Source: CAVPGH01 sp046726955 (lineage in GTDB: Bacteria > Acidobacteriota > Vicinamibacteria > Fen-336). Taken from it: DNA of 5,994 nucleotides. The stretch covers positions 1 to 5,994 of the forward strand of contig JBKPBQ010000362.1 in the NCBI GenBank assembly GCA_046726955.1, in the 5' to 3' direction. Shown piece by piece: positions 5,537-5,994 of this stretch; position 1 is the first letter of the stretch, and each line of letters starts with the position of its first letter. The translations under genes and the position numbers were made by a program. A model generated the notes under the pieces. The model searched no databases, had not been told where the DNA came from, and worked only from the letters and a program-made list of their open reading frames with translations.

Positions 5537-5991
5537 TCCTTCCCGACCTCCTTCGCCGCTTCCTTCGCCGCTCCCGGCGACCGCCAGTTGATCACGTGAT
5601 AGACCGCCGTCGTGGTGCCCACGTTCGTCAGCGCGTGGGGGACGTTCGAGGCGTGGAAGATGAGCGCTCCCGGTCCGAGCCGCCGCGTCTGGCCGCCCAC
5701 GAGCGCTTCCACCGTCCCTTCCTTGACGATGATGATCTCCTCGTTCGGATGCGTGTGCGGCGGGTGCGAGGACTGCCCAGCGGGAAGGAACGTCACGTGG
5801 ATCTCGAGCTCGTCGAGCGTCGCCGTGGGATCGCGGAAGAGCTGCGCCGCGCGCTTCCCTTCGGGCACCTTGGCCTGGATCTCCTCCCAGGAGATGGCGG
5901 TGGAGCCGAGCGGAGCGGGGCCCGCCGATTGCACGGGAGCGGCCACCAGCGCGACGGCACAAGCGAGTACGAGCATCGACGCTCTTCGCAT
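5533..5991 (-). CDS. Exported single-domain cupin protein
   Basis: 152 residues from ATG 5991, read on the minus strand. Residues 1 to about 22 form a signal peptide: RR, then a hydrophobic core LVLACAVALVAA, with likely cleavage near VQS or QSA. The mature part is a small double-stranded beta-helix cupin. Motif 1: GQSSHPPHTHPNEE (72-85), giving metal ligands His79, His81 and Glu85 (or 84), followed by the conserved G92. Motif 2: PGALIFHASNVPHALTN (107-123) with His119 as the third His. These suggest a metal-binding site in the periplasm; the substrate, or whether it is an enzyme at all, cannot be told. Cys11 is unlikely to be a lipoprotein Cys because the preceding segment is too short. The C-terminus is charged with an AAKE repeat. 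Only three bases remain upstream, so the RBS cannot be seen and the start is provisional. It converges on the DUF4388 gene 7 bp away and appears unrelated to the operon. Confidence 0.85.
   Translation of the reverse strand: MRRASMLVLACAVALVAAPVQSAGPAPLGSTAISWEEIQAKVPEGKRAAQLFRDPTATLDELEIHVTFLPAGQSSHPPHTHPNEEIIIVKEGTVEALVGGQTRRLGPGALIFHASNVPHALTNVGTTTAVYHVINWRSPGAAKEAAKEVGKD
5549..5572. repeat. 12-bp perfect tandem duplication in the cupin gene
   Basis: TCCTTCGCCGCT occurs twice in direct succession; on the minus strand this encodes a doubled Ala-Ala-Lys-Glu-type unit at the C-terminus. It looks like a recent in-frame duplication. Confidence 0.85.
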
Positions 5992-5994
5992 TCC

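Overview
This is a compact, very GC-rich bacterial chromosomal window. Genes abut or overlap, codon third positions are strongly G/C, starts include GTG and probably TTG, and Shine-Dalgarno (SD) sequences are purine-rich. High GC together with a DUF4388 protein and a PAS-GGDEF-EAL protein suggests a deltaproteobacterial/Myxococcota-like, Acidobacteriota-like or similar soil or sediment lineage. That placement is inference from gene content only. I see no rRNA, tRNA, CRISPR array, transposase or phage gene.

Layout. From the left edge to 601 (+) runs the 3' part of an RluA-family pseudouridine synthase gene whose usual catalytic Asp is Gly. A small GIY-YIG family gene on the minus strand (909 to 532) converges on it and overlaps its 3' end by 70 bp. 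A short divergent control region around 874-919 then leads into three plus-strand genes: an LCAT-like alpha/beta hydrolase with an N-terminal membrane anchor (920-2311), a PAS-PAS-GGDEF-EAL protein (2308-4443) and a DUF4388 protein with a GAF-like C-terminus (4440-5525). The three overlap by 4 nt at each junction (TTGA, then GTGA), so they look like one translationally coupled operon. A minus-strand cupin gene with a signal peptide (5991 to 5533) converges on this operon. The two stop codons sit in opposite arms of one small hairpin.

The operon is the interesting part. Its GGDEF motif reads ENDAF. Its EAL domain has lost one Asp of the DDFGTGYSS motif (Arg instead) and the first Glu of AEGVE (Gln instead). 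The protein is therefore probably not a working cyclase or phosphodiesterase, although it keeps an RxxD inhibitory-site-like motif. The next gene carries, inside its DUF4388 region, two tandem 24-residue segments that closely follow the published MshEN c-di-GMP-binding pattern. A reasonable hypothesis is a coupled set of c-di-GMP readers or scaffolds working with a membrane-anchored lipid-acting hydrolase. This is inference and untested.
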